This document shows, in pieces, positions 1 through 7,773 of a DNA stretch of 18,317 nt; the stretch's first letter is position 1; every line of letters begins with the position of its first letter. A program made the translations under genes and the position numbers. The stretch is from Hyphomicrobiales bacterium (GTDB taxonomy: Bacteria; Pseudomonadota; Alphaproteobacteria; Rhizobiales; Xanthobacteraceae). The notes beneath the pieces were generated by a model, which made no database searches, was not told where the DNA came from, and was given only the letters and a program-made list of their open reading frames with translations. Location of the stretch: NCBI GenBank assembly GCA_016201085.1, contig JACQDO010000339.1:1-18317 (forward strand), read 5' to 3'.

Positions 1-742
<742 letters not shown>

Positions 743-767
743 TTACTCCGTTGTGTTTGTTACACCG

Positions 768-809
768 TCACCCTGAGGTGCTCGCCTGTAGGCGAGCCTC
801 GAAGGGTGA
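768..809. repeat. Palindromic repeat in the groES-groEL spacer, unit 1
   Basis: This is an imperfect inverted repeat of about 42 bp with arms TCACCCTGAGGTGCTCGCC and GGCGAGCCTCGAAGGGTGA around TGTA. Together with the next unit it fills most of the groES-groEL spacer. Such REP-like elements are common between genes in Rhizobiales. In the groESL transcript it would fold as a hairpin and could affect the ratio of GroES to GroEL, which is inference. Confidence 0.75.
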
Positions 810-819
810 TAGCCTGTGC

Positions 820-870
820 CCGTCATCCTTCGAGGCTCGCGGCTTCGCCGCTCGCGCCTCAGGATGACGG
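820..870. repeat. Palindromic repeat in the groES-groEL spacer, unit 2
   Basis: This inverted repeat of 51 bp has ends CCGTCATCC and GGATGACGG, with an inner stem around GGCTCGCGGCTTCGCCGC. It belongs to the same family as the unit at 768-809 (shared CCTTCGAGGCTCGC) and ends about 10 bp from the groES stop codon. The pair resembles the paired REP (BIME-like) arrangement. Confidence 0.75.
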
Positions 871-879
871 TCAAATGAT

Positions 880-1176
880 TCAGGCGATCACGCCCATGAT
901 GTCGGACTCCTTCATGATCAGGAGATCCTCGCCATCGAGCTTCACCTCGGTGCCCGACCATTTGCCGAACAGCACGCGGTCGCCAGCCTTGATGTCGATC
1001 GGGATGAGCTTGCCGCTCTCGTCGCGCCCGCCAGGTCCGACGGCGATCACTTCGCCTTCCGACGGCTTTTCCTTGGCGGTGTCGGGGATGATGATGCCGC
1101 CCTTGGTCTTGTTTTCGGCATCGATACGCTTGACGACCACGCGGTCGTGCAGGGGACGAAACTTGGTCTTGGCCAT
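880..1176 (-). CDS. groES: Co-chaperonin GroES (Hsp10)
   Basis: The 98-residue protein caps GroEL as a heptamer in the cytoplasm. It is the usual length and matches the family throughout: [12 protein letters not shown] at residues 6-17, the mobile loop [18 protein letters not shown] at 21-38, [15 protein letters not shown] in the body, and [12 protein letters not shown] at the C terminus. The start is an ATG preceded by AGGAAGAG at good spacing. It is the first gene of the groES-groEL operon, transcribed leftwards from a promoter near 1339-1367 overlapped downstream by a CIRCE operator, so heat induction through HrcA repression is expected. Its 5' leader carries a 49-bp palindromic element. 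Confidence 0.99.
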   Translation of the reverse strand: MAKTKFRPLHDRVVVKRIDAENKTKGGIIIPDTAKEKPSEGEVIAVGPGGRDESGKLIPIDIKAGDRVLFGKWSGTEVKLDGEDLLIMKESDIMGVIA

Positions 1177-1200
1177 GTCTTCTCTTCCTCGTCGGCGCTA

Positions 1201-1249
1201 GCGCATGATCCCGAAAAGTGGGTACCGGTTTTCGGACAAGATCATGCGC
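1201..1249. repeat. 49-bp palindromic repeat in the groES leader
   Basis: The arms GCGCATGATC and GATCATGCGC enclose the inner arms CCGAAAA and TTTTCGG, giving a near-complete palindrome. I recognise this as an interspersed element frequent in Bradyrhizobium and related genomes. It lies between the CIRCE operator and the groES start, so it is transcribed into the 5' leader and ends about 24 bp from the start codon. A degenerate relative (GGATCATGCTCGGAAAAAG) is seen near 4180. Confidence 0.8.
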
Positions 1250-1299
1250 AAACAGGAAATTGCGGGGTGGGTGACGGAAACTGTCGATAATGCAAGCCT

Positions 1300-1326
1300 T
1301 TAGCACTCGTCGCTGGAGAGTGCTAA
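1300..1326. promoter_or_regulatory. CIRCE operator (HrcA binding site)
   Basis: TTAGCACTC, nine bases, then GAGTGCTAA: a perfect match in both arms to the CIRCE consensus. CIRCE is bound by the repressor HrcA and controls groESL in many bacteria. It starts just downstream of the predicted groES promoter, about where transcription would begin, which is the usual arrangement. Confidence 0.97.
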
Positions 1327-1338
1327 GCGGCCGCCCGG

Positions 1339-1367
1339 GACATATGGCTTAGCGCTCGAGGTGTCAA
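1339..1367 (-). promoter_or_regulatory. Probable sigma70-type promoter of groES-groEL
   Basis: On the minus strand a perfect -35 box TTGACA (1367-1362) is followed after 17 bp by TATGTC (1344-1339), a fair -10 box. Transcription would start near 1332, placing CIRCE in the first transcribed bases. The -35 match and the CIRCE position support the call; the start site is not proven. Confidence 0.7.
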
Positions 1368-1375
1368 GCTGCTGC

Positions 1376-1390
1376 TGTCCTGCCAGGACA
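1376..1390. promoter_or_regulatory. 15-bp perfect palindrome between divergent promoters
   Basis: TGTCCTG, C, CAGGACA is a perfect inverted repeat just upstream of the groES -35 box, in the divergent region between groES and the lipoprotein gene. It could be an operator, but no known regulator motif is recognised. The rest of 1177-1515 holds the leader palindrome, CIRCE and the groES promoter; I see no gene in it. Confidence 0.35.
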
Positions 1391-1515
1391 CCTGGTTTAT
1401 GCCGACGTTAACCTTGTTGTGGCGACTGATCGGCGATGATTGGTCGCAACAGGCCGTGCTTGCACCACCAGGCGTTGCCCAGCAAAGTCGCCACCGCTTC
1501 GCCGCAGGAGCCCCG

Positions 1516-2127
1516 ATGAGCTTTACCGAGCGATCCAGCCTACCGACAGCCCTTGTTTTCGCGCTGCTCGCGCTAGGGCTGGCCGGCTGCGCCACCAGCA
1601 ACCCATTTTCTTCTTCCGGACCGGAAGCGCCGGCGCCAGTGCAGGAAGTCGTTCCGACGCTACCGCCGGCCTTCCCGCCGCAGGATATCGTCGGACGCTG
1701 GGGCCTTGCCGCCTATCATAAGGAGGAAGACCGGCCCCGCATCGAGGTGGCTGCCGCCAACCAATGCCAGCAGCCTTACGTGATCGCGCTCGGCCCAACC
1801 GGCGGAGTGATGATGCATCTGGCCGACCACTCCCAGGCGCAGGAGCTGCGTCTGAAAGGTGCGCCCGGCGGCAAGACCTTTGTCGGCCTCGATGGCGAAC
1901 CGCCCGGCAGCCCGCAGGACCGCGAGGTGATCGCCTTCGACGGACGCATGCTGATCTTGCGCTGGATGGACCCGGAAGTGCAGGGCCGCTACGGCACAAT
2001 GGTCTATGTGCGCTGTGGACCGGAGGGAGCCAAGCGTCCGGCCAAACCCAAGCCCAGGGCTAAGCCGAAACCAAAGACGGCGCCGCAGCCCGTGCAGCCG
2101 CCGATCCAGCAGCCGCCGGCGCGGTAA
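1516..2127 (+). CDS. Outer-membrane-type lipoprotein with a basic, proline-rich tail; function unknown
   Basis: A 203-residue exported protein. Residues 1-24 form a signal peptide ending in the lipobox LAGC, with Cys25 as the predicted lipidated residue; the next residues (ATSN) lack Asp at +2, which favours outer-membrane sorting. A short Pro-rich linker (35-55) leads to a compact domain (56-168) starting DIVGRWGLAAYH, with two cysteines (Cys84, Cys167) that could pair. The tail from about 172 is rich in Lys and Pro (KRPAKPKPRAKPKPK), then Pro and Gln. The ATG at 1516 is chosen because CAGGAG lies just upstream and the signal peptide starts there; an in-frame upstream extension to 1399 would spoil it. 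It is divergent from groES. I do not recognise a named family; the basic tail may contact peptidoglycan or LPS, which is inference. Confidence 0.85.
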   Translation: MSFTERSSLPTALVFALLALGLAGCATSNPFSSSGPEAPAPVQEVVPTLPPAFPPQDIVGRWGLAAYHKEEDRPRIEVAAANQCQQPYVIALGPTGGVMMHLADHSQAQELRLKGAPGGKTFVGLDGEPPGSPQDREVIAFDGRMLILRWMDPEVQGRYGTMVYVRCGPEGAKRPAKPKPRAKPKPKTAPQPVQPPIQQPPAR

Positions 2128-2136
2128 CGATCCCGC

Positions 2137-2220
2137 TCATTTCCGCGCAAGCGGGAATCCAGTATCACGGTTGGAGAGTCAGCTACTGTCGGCTCTGGGT
2201 CCCCGCTTTCGCGGGGACGA
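2137..2220. repeat. Interspersed palindromic repeat, short variant
   Basis: Two 26-nt arms, TCATTTCCGCGCAAGCGGGA... and its near-complement ...TCCCCGCTTTCGCGGGGACGA, flank a 32-bp centre. The arms relate to the outer arm of the repeats at 9539-9633 and 16251-16345 (GTCGTCCCCGCGAAAGCGGG). It lies between the lipoprotein stop and the MFS start and accounts for the false upstream extension of the MFS reading frame. Confidence 0.8.
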
Positions 2221-2245
2221 GCGGGCGTGGTTTGGTGCTTTCGGA

Positions 2246-3442
2246 ATGACCTCTCCTCGCGAATTTCTCAACGGCCCCTGGCGCGCCGTGCCGGTGCTCG
2301 GCGTCACCCAGATCGTCGCCTGGGGCGCGATCTTCTACACGCCGGTGCTGATCGTGCCGCTGATCGCGGCCGAGCGGGGCTGGTCGATCTCGTTCGCCAT
2401 GGGCGGCTTCTCGGTAGCGCTGCTGGTCGCCGGCCTGATCGCTCCATACGTTGGACATTCGATCGATCGCTTCGGCGGCCATGTGACGATGACGGCGGGC
2501 TCGCTGCTCGGCGCGCTCGGCCTCGTGCTCATCGGTTTTGCCGATCGTCCGCTTGCCTATTACGCCGTCTGGATGGTGCTCGGCGCCGCCATGTCGGCGA
2601 GCCTGTACGATTCCGCCTTCGCCACGCTCGGCCGCATCTTCGGCGCCGGCGCGCGCCGGCCGATCACCGCCCTGACGCTGGCCGGCGGCTTCGCCTCGAC
2701 CGTGAGCTGGCCGGCGACGCATGTGCTGATCGAGGCGGTGGGCTGGCGCGGCACCTATCTGCTCTATGCCGCGTTGCTCGCCTGCATTTGCGCGCCGCTG
2801 CACGTCTTGGCATTGCCGCGCGGCCGCGTCGAAGTGGCGGTGCTCACCGGCGGCGAGAGCAAGACGCCGGACACTGTTCTGCCGGCGCATGGACTACCCT
2901 TCATCCTGGTGGCGTCGGCCTTCGCGGCCTATGCCTTCGTTCCCTCCGGCCTGTCCGCGCATCTGCTGGCGATCTTCGCGCGCTCCGGCATCGATGCCGG
3001 AACGGTGGTGTGGATCGGCGCGCTGTTTGGGCCGGCGCAGGTCGGCGCACGGCTGATCGAATTTTCCTTCGGCCGCGACCTGCATCCGCTTTGGGTGGTG
3101 CGCTTCGCGCTCGGCACGTTGCTGTGCGCCTTCGTCATGCTGGCGATACTCGGCATATCGGTGCCGGTGGCGGCGGCGTTCGCGCTGATGTTCGGCGGCG
3201 CTAACGGGCTGGTCACCATCACGCGCGGCGCCGTACCGCTCGCGCTGTTCGGCGCCTCCGGTTATGGCCGGCTGATCGGCCGGCTGGCCGGGCCCTTCTT
3301 GGCTGTGCAGGCGGCGGCGCCGCTGGTGATGGCGTTCATGCTGGAGCTTACGTCCGATGCCGCGGCGCTGGGGCTTGCCGCCATGTTCGCCGCGGCCGCG
3401 CTGGTCTGCTTTGTGCTGATCAGGCGGCCGACGAGCGCTTAA
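2246..3442 (+). CDS. Major facilitator superfamily transporter
   Basis: A 398-residue inner-membrane protein with about twelve hydrophobic segments, the usual MFS length, beginning with GVTQIVAWGAIFYTPVLIVP. The loop after segment two carries GHSIDRFGGH, the place of the MFS GxxxDRxGxR signature, and the central loop lies near residues 195-215. The substrate cannot be read from the sequence. The ATG at 2246 is chosen over more upstream starts because the extension translates a palindromic repeat (ALGPRFRGD is the usual artefact of that repeat); no strong ribosome binding site is visible. It follows the lipoprotein gene on the same strand and ends 3 bp from the cheZ stop on the opposite strand. 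Confidence 0.88.
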   Translation: MTSPREFLNGPWRAVPVLGVTQIVAWGAIFYTPVLIVPLIAAERGWSISFAMGGFSVALLVAGLIAPYVGHSIDRFGGHVTMTAGSLLGALGLVLIGFADRPLAYYAVWMVLGAAMSASLYDSAFATLGRIFGAGARRPITALTLAGGFASTVSWPATHVLIEAVGWRGTYLLYAALLACICAPLHVLALPRGRVEVAVLTGGESKTPDTVLPAHGLPFILVASAFAAYAFVPSGLSAHLLAIFARSGIDAGTVVWIGALFGPAQVGARLIEFSFGRDLHPLWVVRFALGTLLCAFVMLAILGISVPVAAAFALMFGGANGLVTITRGAVPLALFGASGYGRLIGRLAGPFLAVQAAAPLVMAFMLELTSDAAALGLAAMFAAAALVCFVLIRRPTSA

Positions 3443-3453
3443 CGGTTAAGCGC
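3435..3453. terminator. 19-bp palindrome holding two converging stop codons; possible bidirectional terminator
   Basis: GCGCTTAAC, G, GTTAAGCGC is a perfect inverted repeat. It contains the TAA of the MFS gene (3440-3442) and, on the other strand, the TAA of cheZ (3448-3446). As RNA it can form a 7-bp stem with a 5-nt loop from either strand. No U-tract follows, so termination is only suggested. Confidence 0.4.
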
Positions 3454-4099
3454 AGCCGAACATCGCGTCGATGTCGTCCTGGCTGGCATGGCCGTCGTCG
3501 CCGTCGAGCTTGGGCCCATTGAGCAGCCCGCAGGCGGACACCACCTCGGCGGAAGAGGACGACGCGCCGGTCACGCTATTGCAGCGCTCGATCATGGCCG
3601 CGATCCGGTCCTCGACCATCGTCATGATGCCGATCACGCTGCTGAGGCGCTGGCCGGTGAGATCCTGGAAATTGCAGGCTTCGTAGATCTGCACCACATG
3701 GTCCTGGATATCCTGCGCCAGCCCGCGCTCGTAATCGTTCTTCAGCGACGAGGCGAGCGACTTGGCGCTATCGTCGATGAACTCGACCGAGGTCAGGATT
3801 TTCTGTGTGGCGTGATCCATGCCGTCGACCGATGCGCGCAACTCGTCGGAGGCGCGTGCCAGCCGGCGTTCTCTGCCGTCGTCGATCAGCATGCCTAGTT
3901 CGCGCGTGTTGCGGGCGATGGTGTCACGGACGAGCGCGAGTTCGCGTTTGAGGCTCTTTATTGCGTCGGCGGCGCCGTTGTCGCGCCGCTCGGCGAGCGC
4001 GCGTAATGCCTTGAGCTCGTCGACGACGTGATGATGCTCGTGCACGCCGGTGTGACTGCCGGCATGCATCCGCTCGACGCGAAATAGTTTTTGCTGCAC
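3446..4099 (-). CDS. cheZ: CheZ-type chemotaxis protein phosphatase
   Basis: CheZ removes the phosphate from CheY-P in the cytoplasm and so resets the flagellar motor signal. The 217-residue protein is mostly helical, with a long hairpin region (about 45-175). The catalytic segment NFQDLTGQ at 143-150 matches E. coli CheZ, where Asp143 and Gln147 act; here they are Asp146 and Gln150. A flexible Ser-rich linker (178-205) leads to the C-terminal SQDDIDAMF, which fits the CheY-binding tail. The start is a GTG at 4099 (VQQKLFRVER); an ATG at residue 11 is possible. The N terminus has a His cluster (HEHHH at 20-24). No other chemotaxis gene is nearby, so it is an orphan here. The long upstream region has a TTAACCAT match to the CtrA site. 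The family call is firm; the exact start is less so. Confidence 0.9.
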   Translation of the reverse strand: MQQKLFRVERMHAGSHTGVHEHHHVVDELKALRALAERRDNGAADAIKSLKRELALVRDTIARNTRELGMLIDDGRERRLARASDELRASVDGMDHATQKILTSVEFIDDSAKSLASSLKNDYERGLAQDIQDHVVQIYEACNFQDLTGQRLSSVIGIMTMVEDRIAAMIERCNSVTGASSSSAEVVSACGLLNGPKLDGDDGHASQDDIDAMFGCA

Positions 4100-4207
4100 G
4101 TCATGCCCCCACGCATCCGCCAGGGTGCGGTTCTATCGTGGCGGCCATTAACGCTGGGTTGCGATGCCAAGCGCGGACCGGATCATGCTCGGAAAAAGAA
4201 CCTGACG

Positions 4208-4215
4208 TTAACCAT
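4208..4215. promoter_or_regulatory. Candidate CtrA-type site (TTAACCAT)
   Basis: An exact match to the CtrA half-site TTAACCAT lies in the 256-bp divergent region between cheZ and the L,D-transpeptidase gene. CtrA controls motility and envelope genes in many alphaproteobacteria, and both neighbours fit. An 8-bp motif can occur by chance, so this is tentative. Apart from a degenerate piece of the GATCATGC repeat near 4180, nothing else is recognised in this region. Confidence 0.3.
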
Positions 4216-4355
4216 GGCGAGCGGCGTTTTACGCGAAATAAACTCTAATGCGACGAAAACCCCGCGCGAACGCCGCAAAAACGCTGCGCCGGCAACATGG
4301 TTTACCAATCGGTGTTGGTTTCGATCTGTACTCCGCAGGTAACGTGGAGTTCGCC

Positions 4356-5078
4356 GTGCGTACGATTGCAGCGATCATATTCGTCGGGTTGTTCGCGGGC
4401 GCCACCGCTTCGGCGCAGCCGATGCCCACGACGCCGCGGATGGTTCTGGTTGCGCAGCAGCCGGAGCTGCGCGGCAATCTCGGCGGCGGTTTCATCGAAT
4501 TCCTGTTCGGCGACAATGCCGGGCAGCGCCACGGCGCGCCGCCGCCGGTGATCTATCCCGAGGATGCGCAACGCGAGCCGCGTCAGATCTATGCGAACAT
4601 CGATCCCACGCGCGACCCACGCTCCCGCCCGATCGATCCGCAATTCCTGCCACAGCGCGTCGACTACCAGGGCAAGGAAGAGCCCGGCACCATCGTCATC
4701 GATACGCCGAACAAGCTGCTCTATTTGGTCGAGGGCGACGGCAAAGCCATGCGCTACGGCATCGGCGTCGGCCGGCCCGGCTTCACCTGGTCGGGCGTGC
4801 ACTCGGTCTCGTCAATGAAGGAATGGCCGGACTGGGTGCCGCCGAAGGAAATGCTCCAGCGCCAGCCTTATCTGCCGCATCATATGGCCGGCGGCCCCAA
4901 CAACCCGCTCGGTGCGCGGGCGCTCTATCTCGGCTCGACGCTCTACCGTATCCACGGCTCCAACGAGCCGTGGACGATCGGCCACAATGTCTCGTCCGGC
5001 TGCATCCGCATGCGCAATGTCGACGTCATCGACCTCTATGGCCGCGTGAAGGTCGGCACCAAGGTCGTGGTGCTGTAA
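4356..5078 (+). CDS. Exported L,D-transpeptidase (YkuD/ErfK family)
   Basis: These enzymes make 3-3 peptidoglycan cross-links or attach proteins to peptidoglycan in the periplasm. The predicted protein is 240 residues: a signal peptide (1-20, ending ATASA), a spacer rich in Pro and Arg (about 22-105), and a YkuD domain (about 108-240) starting GTIVIDTPNKLLYLV. The catalytic motif is complete: His200 in YRIHGSN and Cys216 in HNVSSGCIRM. The GTG at 4356 is chosen because GTGGAG lies just upstream and the hydrophobic signal begins at once; the frame also opens at an ATG at 4248, but that adds a basic stretch before the signal. It converges on the DUF2076 gene with 10 bp between stop codons. The role in cross-linking is known for the family; the precise reaction is not shown. 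Confidence 0.92.
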   Translation: MRTIAAIIFVGLFAGATASAQPMPTTPRMVLVAQQPELRGNLGGGFIEFLFGDNAGQRHGAPPPVIYPEDAQREPRQIYANIDPTRDPRSRPIDPQFLPQRVDYQGKEEPGTIVIDTPNKLLYLVEGDGKAMRYGIGVGRPGFTWSGVHSVSSMKEWPDWVPPKEMLQRQPYLPHHMAGGPNNPLGARALYLGSTLYRIHGSNEPWTIGHNVSSGCIRMRNVDVIDLYGRVKVGTKVVVL

Positions 5079-5088
5079 ACAAAAATAG

Positions 5089-5793
5089 TTACTCGCCGCC
5101 GCCGCTGTCGCCGCCGAAATCGCCGCCCAGATCCGGACCGTCGTCGCCCTCGCCGTTGTCGAGCAGTCCGGCGCTCCGATCGCCGCCGGGCGCGCCGCGT
5201 CCGATATCGTTGATGCCGGCATCGCGCGCGAGGTCGCTGTTGGCTGCGCTGTTGTCCCAGGGCGAACCCTGGGAGGGCGGTGTGGCACCGAAGGCGCTGC
5301 CGCCGCGATGGCCGAACATCGAGCCGATCGAATTGAGCAGCAGCGCGCCGCCGATGAAGCCCGCGGCCGAGGCCGCCGCGGTGCCGAGGAATGAGCCGCC
5401 AAAACCAGGCGCGGGCGCGGCTTCTGCCGGCGAGCCCGACGCGGCCAGCGCGCCGCCGCGGTTCCAGCGGGTATCGGGTTCGCTTGCCGCAGCGCGCACG
5501 CTCGGCACCGAGGTATGCTGAGGCGCGCCGGTCAGCACGCTGCGCATGCTGTCGAGGAAACCGCCGCCTGCGCTCGGCTCGCCTTCGCCGCTCAGTTCGC
5601 GGATGCGGGCGTCGGCGCGTTTGAGCGCTTCGTCCTGCACCAGCACCGTCTGCACCAGCGGATAGATCGCATGCGGGGCGCGCGCGAGACCTTCGGCGAT
5701 GGCGCGCTCGGCTTGCGCGTCGCGCGGCGCCGTCTCCAGCTGCGCCAGCCGCTCGAACAGCTCGTCCACCCGTTGGCGTTCCTCTGGGGTCAT
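5089..5793 (-). CDS. DUF2076 domain protein
   Basis: A 234-residue protein of the DUF2076 family. Residues 1-70 are a charged helical region typical of it (MTPEERQRVDELFERLAQLE, then YPLVQTVLVQDEALKRADARI). A low-complexity middle rich in Ala, Gly and Pro follows, then a short hydrophobic glycine-rich stretch (about 136-158, AAGFIGGALLLNSIGSMFGH), and an acidic Gly/Asp-rich tail (about 215-234). The ATG at 5793 is chosen because GGGAGGG lies just upstream; the frame extends to a TTG at 5811 that lacks support. The function is unknown. The pattern resembles envelope-associated proteins with a glycine-zipper-like segment, which is inference. It lies 33 bp downstream of the deacetylase gene on the same strand and may be read from the same message. 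Confidence 0.85.
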   Translation of the reverse strand: MTPEERQRVDELFERLAQLETAPRDAQAERAIAEGLARAPHAIYPLVQTVLVQDEALKRADARIRELSGEGEPSAGGGFLDSMRSVLTGAPQHTSVPSVRAAASEPDTRWNRGGALAASGSPAEAAPAPGFGGSFLGTAAASAAGFIGGALLLNSIGSMFGHRGGSAFGATPPSQGSPWDNSAANSDLARDAGINDIGRGAPGGDRSAGLLDNGEGDDGPDLGGDFGGDSGGGE

Positions 5794-5817
5794 GATGCCC
5801 TCCCGTGTCAAACGTTA

Positions 5818-5839
5818 CGAGACTATTTAGGCAGTCTCG
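5818..5839 (-). other. Perfect hairpin over the stop codon of the deacetylase gene
   Basis: CGAGACT, ATTTAGGC, AGTCTCG gives a 7-bp stem with an 8-nt loop that contains the deacetylase stop codon. There is no U-tract, so it is not a convincing terminator. It could protect the message end or limit read-through into the DUF2076 gene. Confidence 0.35.
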
Positions 5840-6693
5840 CCGTCATTGCCAGCCGGGCGGGCGAGTTCGACCCCCTGGCGGGCCAGCAGCTTGGGAAACT
5901 CGTCGGAATTGAAATAGGCGAATTCGCGCTCGCGCAGGGTGGTCAGCGAATCCAGCCGTTGCAGCTCGGCATCGACCAGGCCCGGATGGCACATGATCAA
6001 CCCGCCATCCGGTAATCCGGCCAGGAAGCGCGGGAAAATCTTGCCGAAATTGGCCTTCGGCGTGAAGGCATAGGCGCCGGCGAAGGCCGTGTTGGTGGCA
6101 AGGCCGAGCCGCTCGGCGCGGCGGCGAAATGCCATGCTCAAGATGTCGAGCACCAGCGCCTTGCGGTCGTGCAGGCGGCGCAGCGAATTGGCGCGGCCGC
6201 ATTGTCGCACCCAGGCATGTGGCGCCGCTTCCGCCATCACCTTGAGAAAGGCGTCGCGCACCTGCGGAAACAGCTGCACGTGCTGATGGCCGTCGAGGAA
6301 ATCGGGCGGGCGGCCGAAGGCGTCGAGAAAGGCGCGCAACTGCGTGGCGATCTCGATTGCCAGCAACTCCGGCTGCAAACGGCGCGCGATCGCCAGACGC
6401 ATCATCTCGCCAAGCGGCGGGAAGCTGCCTTCGCGCAGCGGGGCAAAGCCCGGGCTCAGCGGCGTGAACGGCGCGGTCAGCGTCACGTGCAAGCCGAGCG
6501 CGGCGCGCGTGTTCCCGGAATTGAGCAGGTCGAGCGCGCCCGCCTCGGCTTCGCCGAGATGCGGCGCCGCCACCATCACCGAGGTGGCGTTGATGCGTTC
6601 GCGCGCGATCAGTTCGCGGATCGCGCCGTTGACGCCCGGTGCAATGCCGTAATCGTCGGCGCACAGCCAGATCTGGCGCGGGCCCGCGCGCAT
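5827..6693 (-). CDS. YdjC/ChbG/HpnK-family carbohydrate deacetylase
   Basis: A 288-residue metal-dependent deacetylase of the YdjC fold, a usual length. The metal and catalytic motifs are present: CADDYG at 11-16, GLHVTL at 67-72, and DGHQHVQLFP at 134-143. Known members remove acetyl groups from chito-oligosaccharides (ChbG), from N-acetylglucosaminyl hopanoids (HpnK) and from undecaprenyl-phosphate-GalNAc (Francisella NaxD). It starts 12 bp after the stop of the glycosyltransferase gene with no strong ribosome binding site, which suggests translational coupling. Paired with an ArnC/GtrB-like transferase and near a GtrA gene, a lipid-linked amino sugar is the most likely substrate. A hopanoid role is less supported because no other hopanoid gene is in view. 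Family certain, substrate inferred. Confidence 0.9.
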   Translation of the reverse strand: MRAGPRQIWLCADDYGIAPGVNGAIRELIARERINATSVMVAAPHLGEAEAGALDLLNSGNTRAALGLHVTLTAPFTPLSPGFAPLREGSFPPLGEMMRLAIARRLQPELLAIEIATQLRAFLDAFGRPPDFLDGHQHVQLFPQVRDAFLKVMAEAAPHAWVRQCGRANSLRRLHDRKALVLDILSMAFRRRAERLGLATNTAFAGAYAFTPKANFGKIFPRFLAGLPDGGLIMCHPGLVDAELQRLDSLTTLREREFAYFNSDEFPKLLARQGVELARPAGNDGETA

Positions 6694-6705
6694 GCGTGCG
6701 TCGGC

Positions 6706-7773
6706 TTACTCCGCCGCGCGCGCGGTCACCGAGCGCGTCTTGGCGGTTTCTTTGGCGGAATCTTTGGCGGGTTCGCTGGTTTTCTTCACGTGGTGTTCGG
6801 CGACGAAATAGACCGGCCGCGCCTTGATCTCCGACAAGAGCTTGCCGACATATTCGCCCAGCACGCCGATCATGATCAGCTGCGCGCCGCCGATCACCAT
6901 CACGCTGACCACCAGCGAGGGATAGCCGGGGACATCCTTGCCGAACAGCATGGTTTCCATGAGGATCCACGAGCCAAAGAACAGCGCGGTCAAGGCCAGC
7001 AGCAGGCCGAGCAGGCTGGCGACACGCAACGGCGCCACCGAGAACGAAGTCAGTCCCTCGATCGACAGTCCGATCAGCGACCAGATGTTCCAGGTGGTCG
7101 CGCCGTGCTCGCGCAGCGCCGGCTCGTAGTCGACGCGCACCTGGCGGAAGCCGATCCAGCTCGACAGGCCTTTGAAGAAGCGATTGCGCTCGGGCATCAG
7201 CCGCAGCGCCGCCGCCGCGCGCGGCGACAGCAGGCGGAAATCGCCGGCGTCTTCCGGAATCTTTTGGCGCGCGCGCCAGTTGAGCAGCGCGTAGAACGTT
7301 TTGACGCCGGCGCGCCGCAGCCAGGGCTCGTTCTCGCGGTTGGCCTTGGCGGTGTAGACGACGTCGTAGCCGTCATCGAGCCAGCGCGACACCAGCAATT
7401 CGATCAAGGACGGCGGGTGCTGTCCGTCGCCGTCCATGAACAGCACGGCGCCAAGGCGGGCATGGTCGAGGCCGGCGAGCAGGGCGGCCTCCTTGCCGAA
7501 ATTGCGCGACAATGTGACCACCTGGATGTCGAGCGGTATGGCGGGCAGCGAATTGGCGATGGCGCTGGTGTCGTCGCGGCTGCCGTCGTCGACATAGACG
7601 ACTTCGAGGTTGAGGCCGCGCTTGACCTTCAGGAAGCGTGCGACCTCGGCAATGCGTTCGTGCAGGCCGGCAAGACCCTTGGCCTCGTTGAACAGCGGCA
7701 CCACGATCGACAATCCGGGTGCCGGCCGCGAAGGCGTCGCGCGGGTGCTGGTTTTCCCTGGTTTTGCCGCCAT
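6706..7773 (-). CDS. Polyprenyl-phosphate glycosyltransferase, family GT2 (GtrB/ArnC/DPM1-like)
   Basis: Moves a sugar from a nucleotide donor to a polyprenyl phosphate at the cytoplasmic face of the inner membrane. The 355-residue protein has a GT-A domain: LSIVVPLFNE at 21-30, VVYVDDGSRDDT at 58-69, the metal-binding MDGDGQHPP at 113-121, and FRLLSPR plus ERNRFFKGL (about 179-203), typical of this group. Two membrane segments follow (about 252-272 and 286-306), then GEYVGKLLSEIKARPVY and a polar Lys/Ala-rich tail. The ATG at 7773 is preferred; a GTG at 7800 would add nine residues, and neither has a good ribosome binding site. Hydrophobic segments at the C terminus separate it from HpnI-type hopanoid transferases. 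It is divergent from gtrA and upstream of the deacetylase. Confidence 0.92.
   Translation of the reverse strand: MAAKPGKTSTRATPSRPAPGLSIVVPLFNEAKGLAGLHERIAEVARFLKVKRGLNLEVVYVDDGSRDDTSAIANSLPAIPLDIQVVTLSRNFGKEAALLAGLDHARLGAVLFMDGDGQHPPSLIELLVSRWLDDGYDVVYTAKANRENEPWLRRAGVKTFYALLNWRARQKIPEDAGDFRLLSPRAAAALRLMPERNRFFKGLSSWIGFRQVRVDYEPALREHGATTWNIWSLIGLSIEGLTSFSVAPLRVASLLGLLLALTALFFGSWILMETMLFGKDVPGYPSLVVSVMVIGGAQLIMIGVLGEYVGKLLSEIKARPVYFVAEHHVKKTSEPAKDSAKETAKTRSVTARAAE

Noticed and set aside
2006..2245. Upstream extension of the first MFS gene (80 more residues)
   Set aside because: It overlaps the lipoprotein gene end and translates the palindromic repeat at 2137-2220; the MFS-like sequence begins only at the ATG at 2246.
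5079..5088. Terminator between the converging L,D-transpeptidase and DUF2076 genes
   Set aside because: Only a 4-bp GTAA/TTAC match around the A-rich spacer, too weak to call.
5827..6693. Firm assignment of the deacetylase as HpnK of hopanoid synthesis
   Set aside because: No hopanoid genes (shc, hpnI, hpnJ) are in the window and the partner transferase is of GtrB/ArnC type, so the symbol was withheld.
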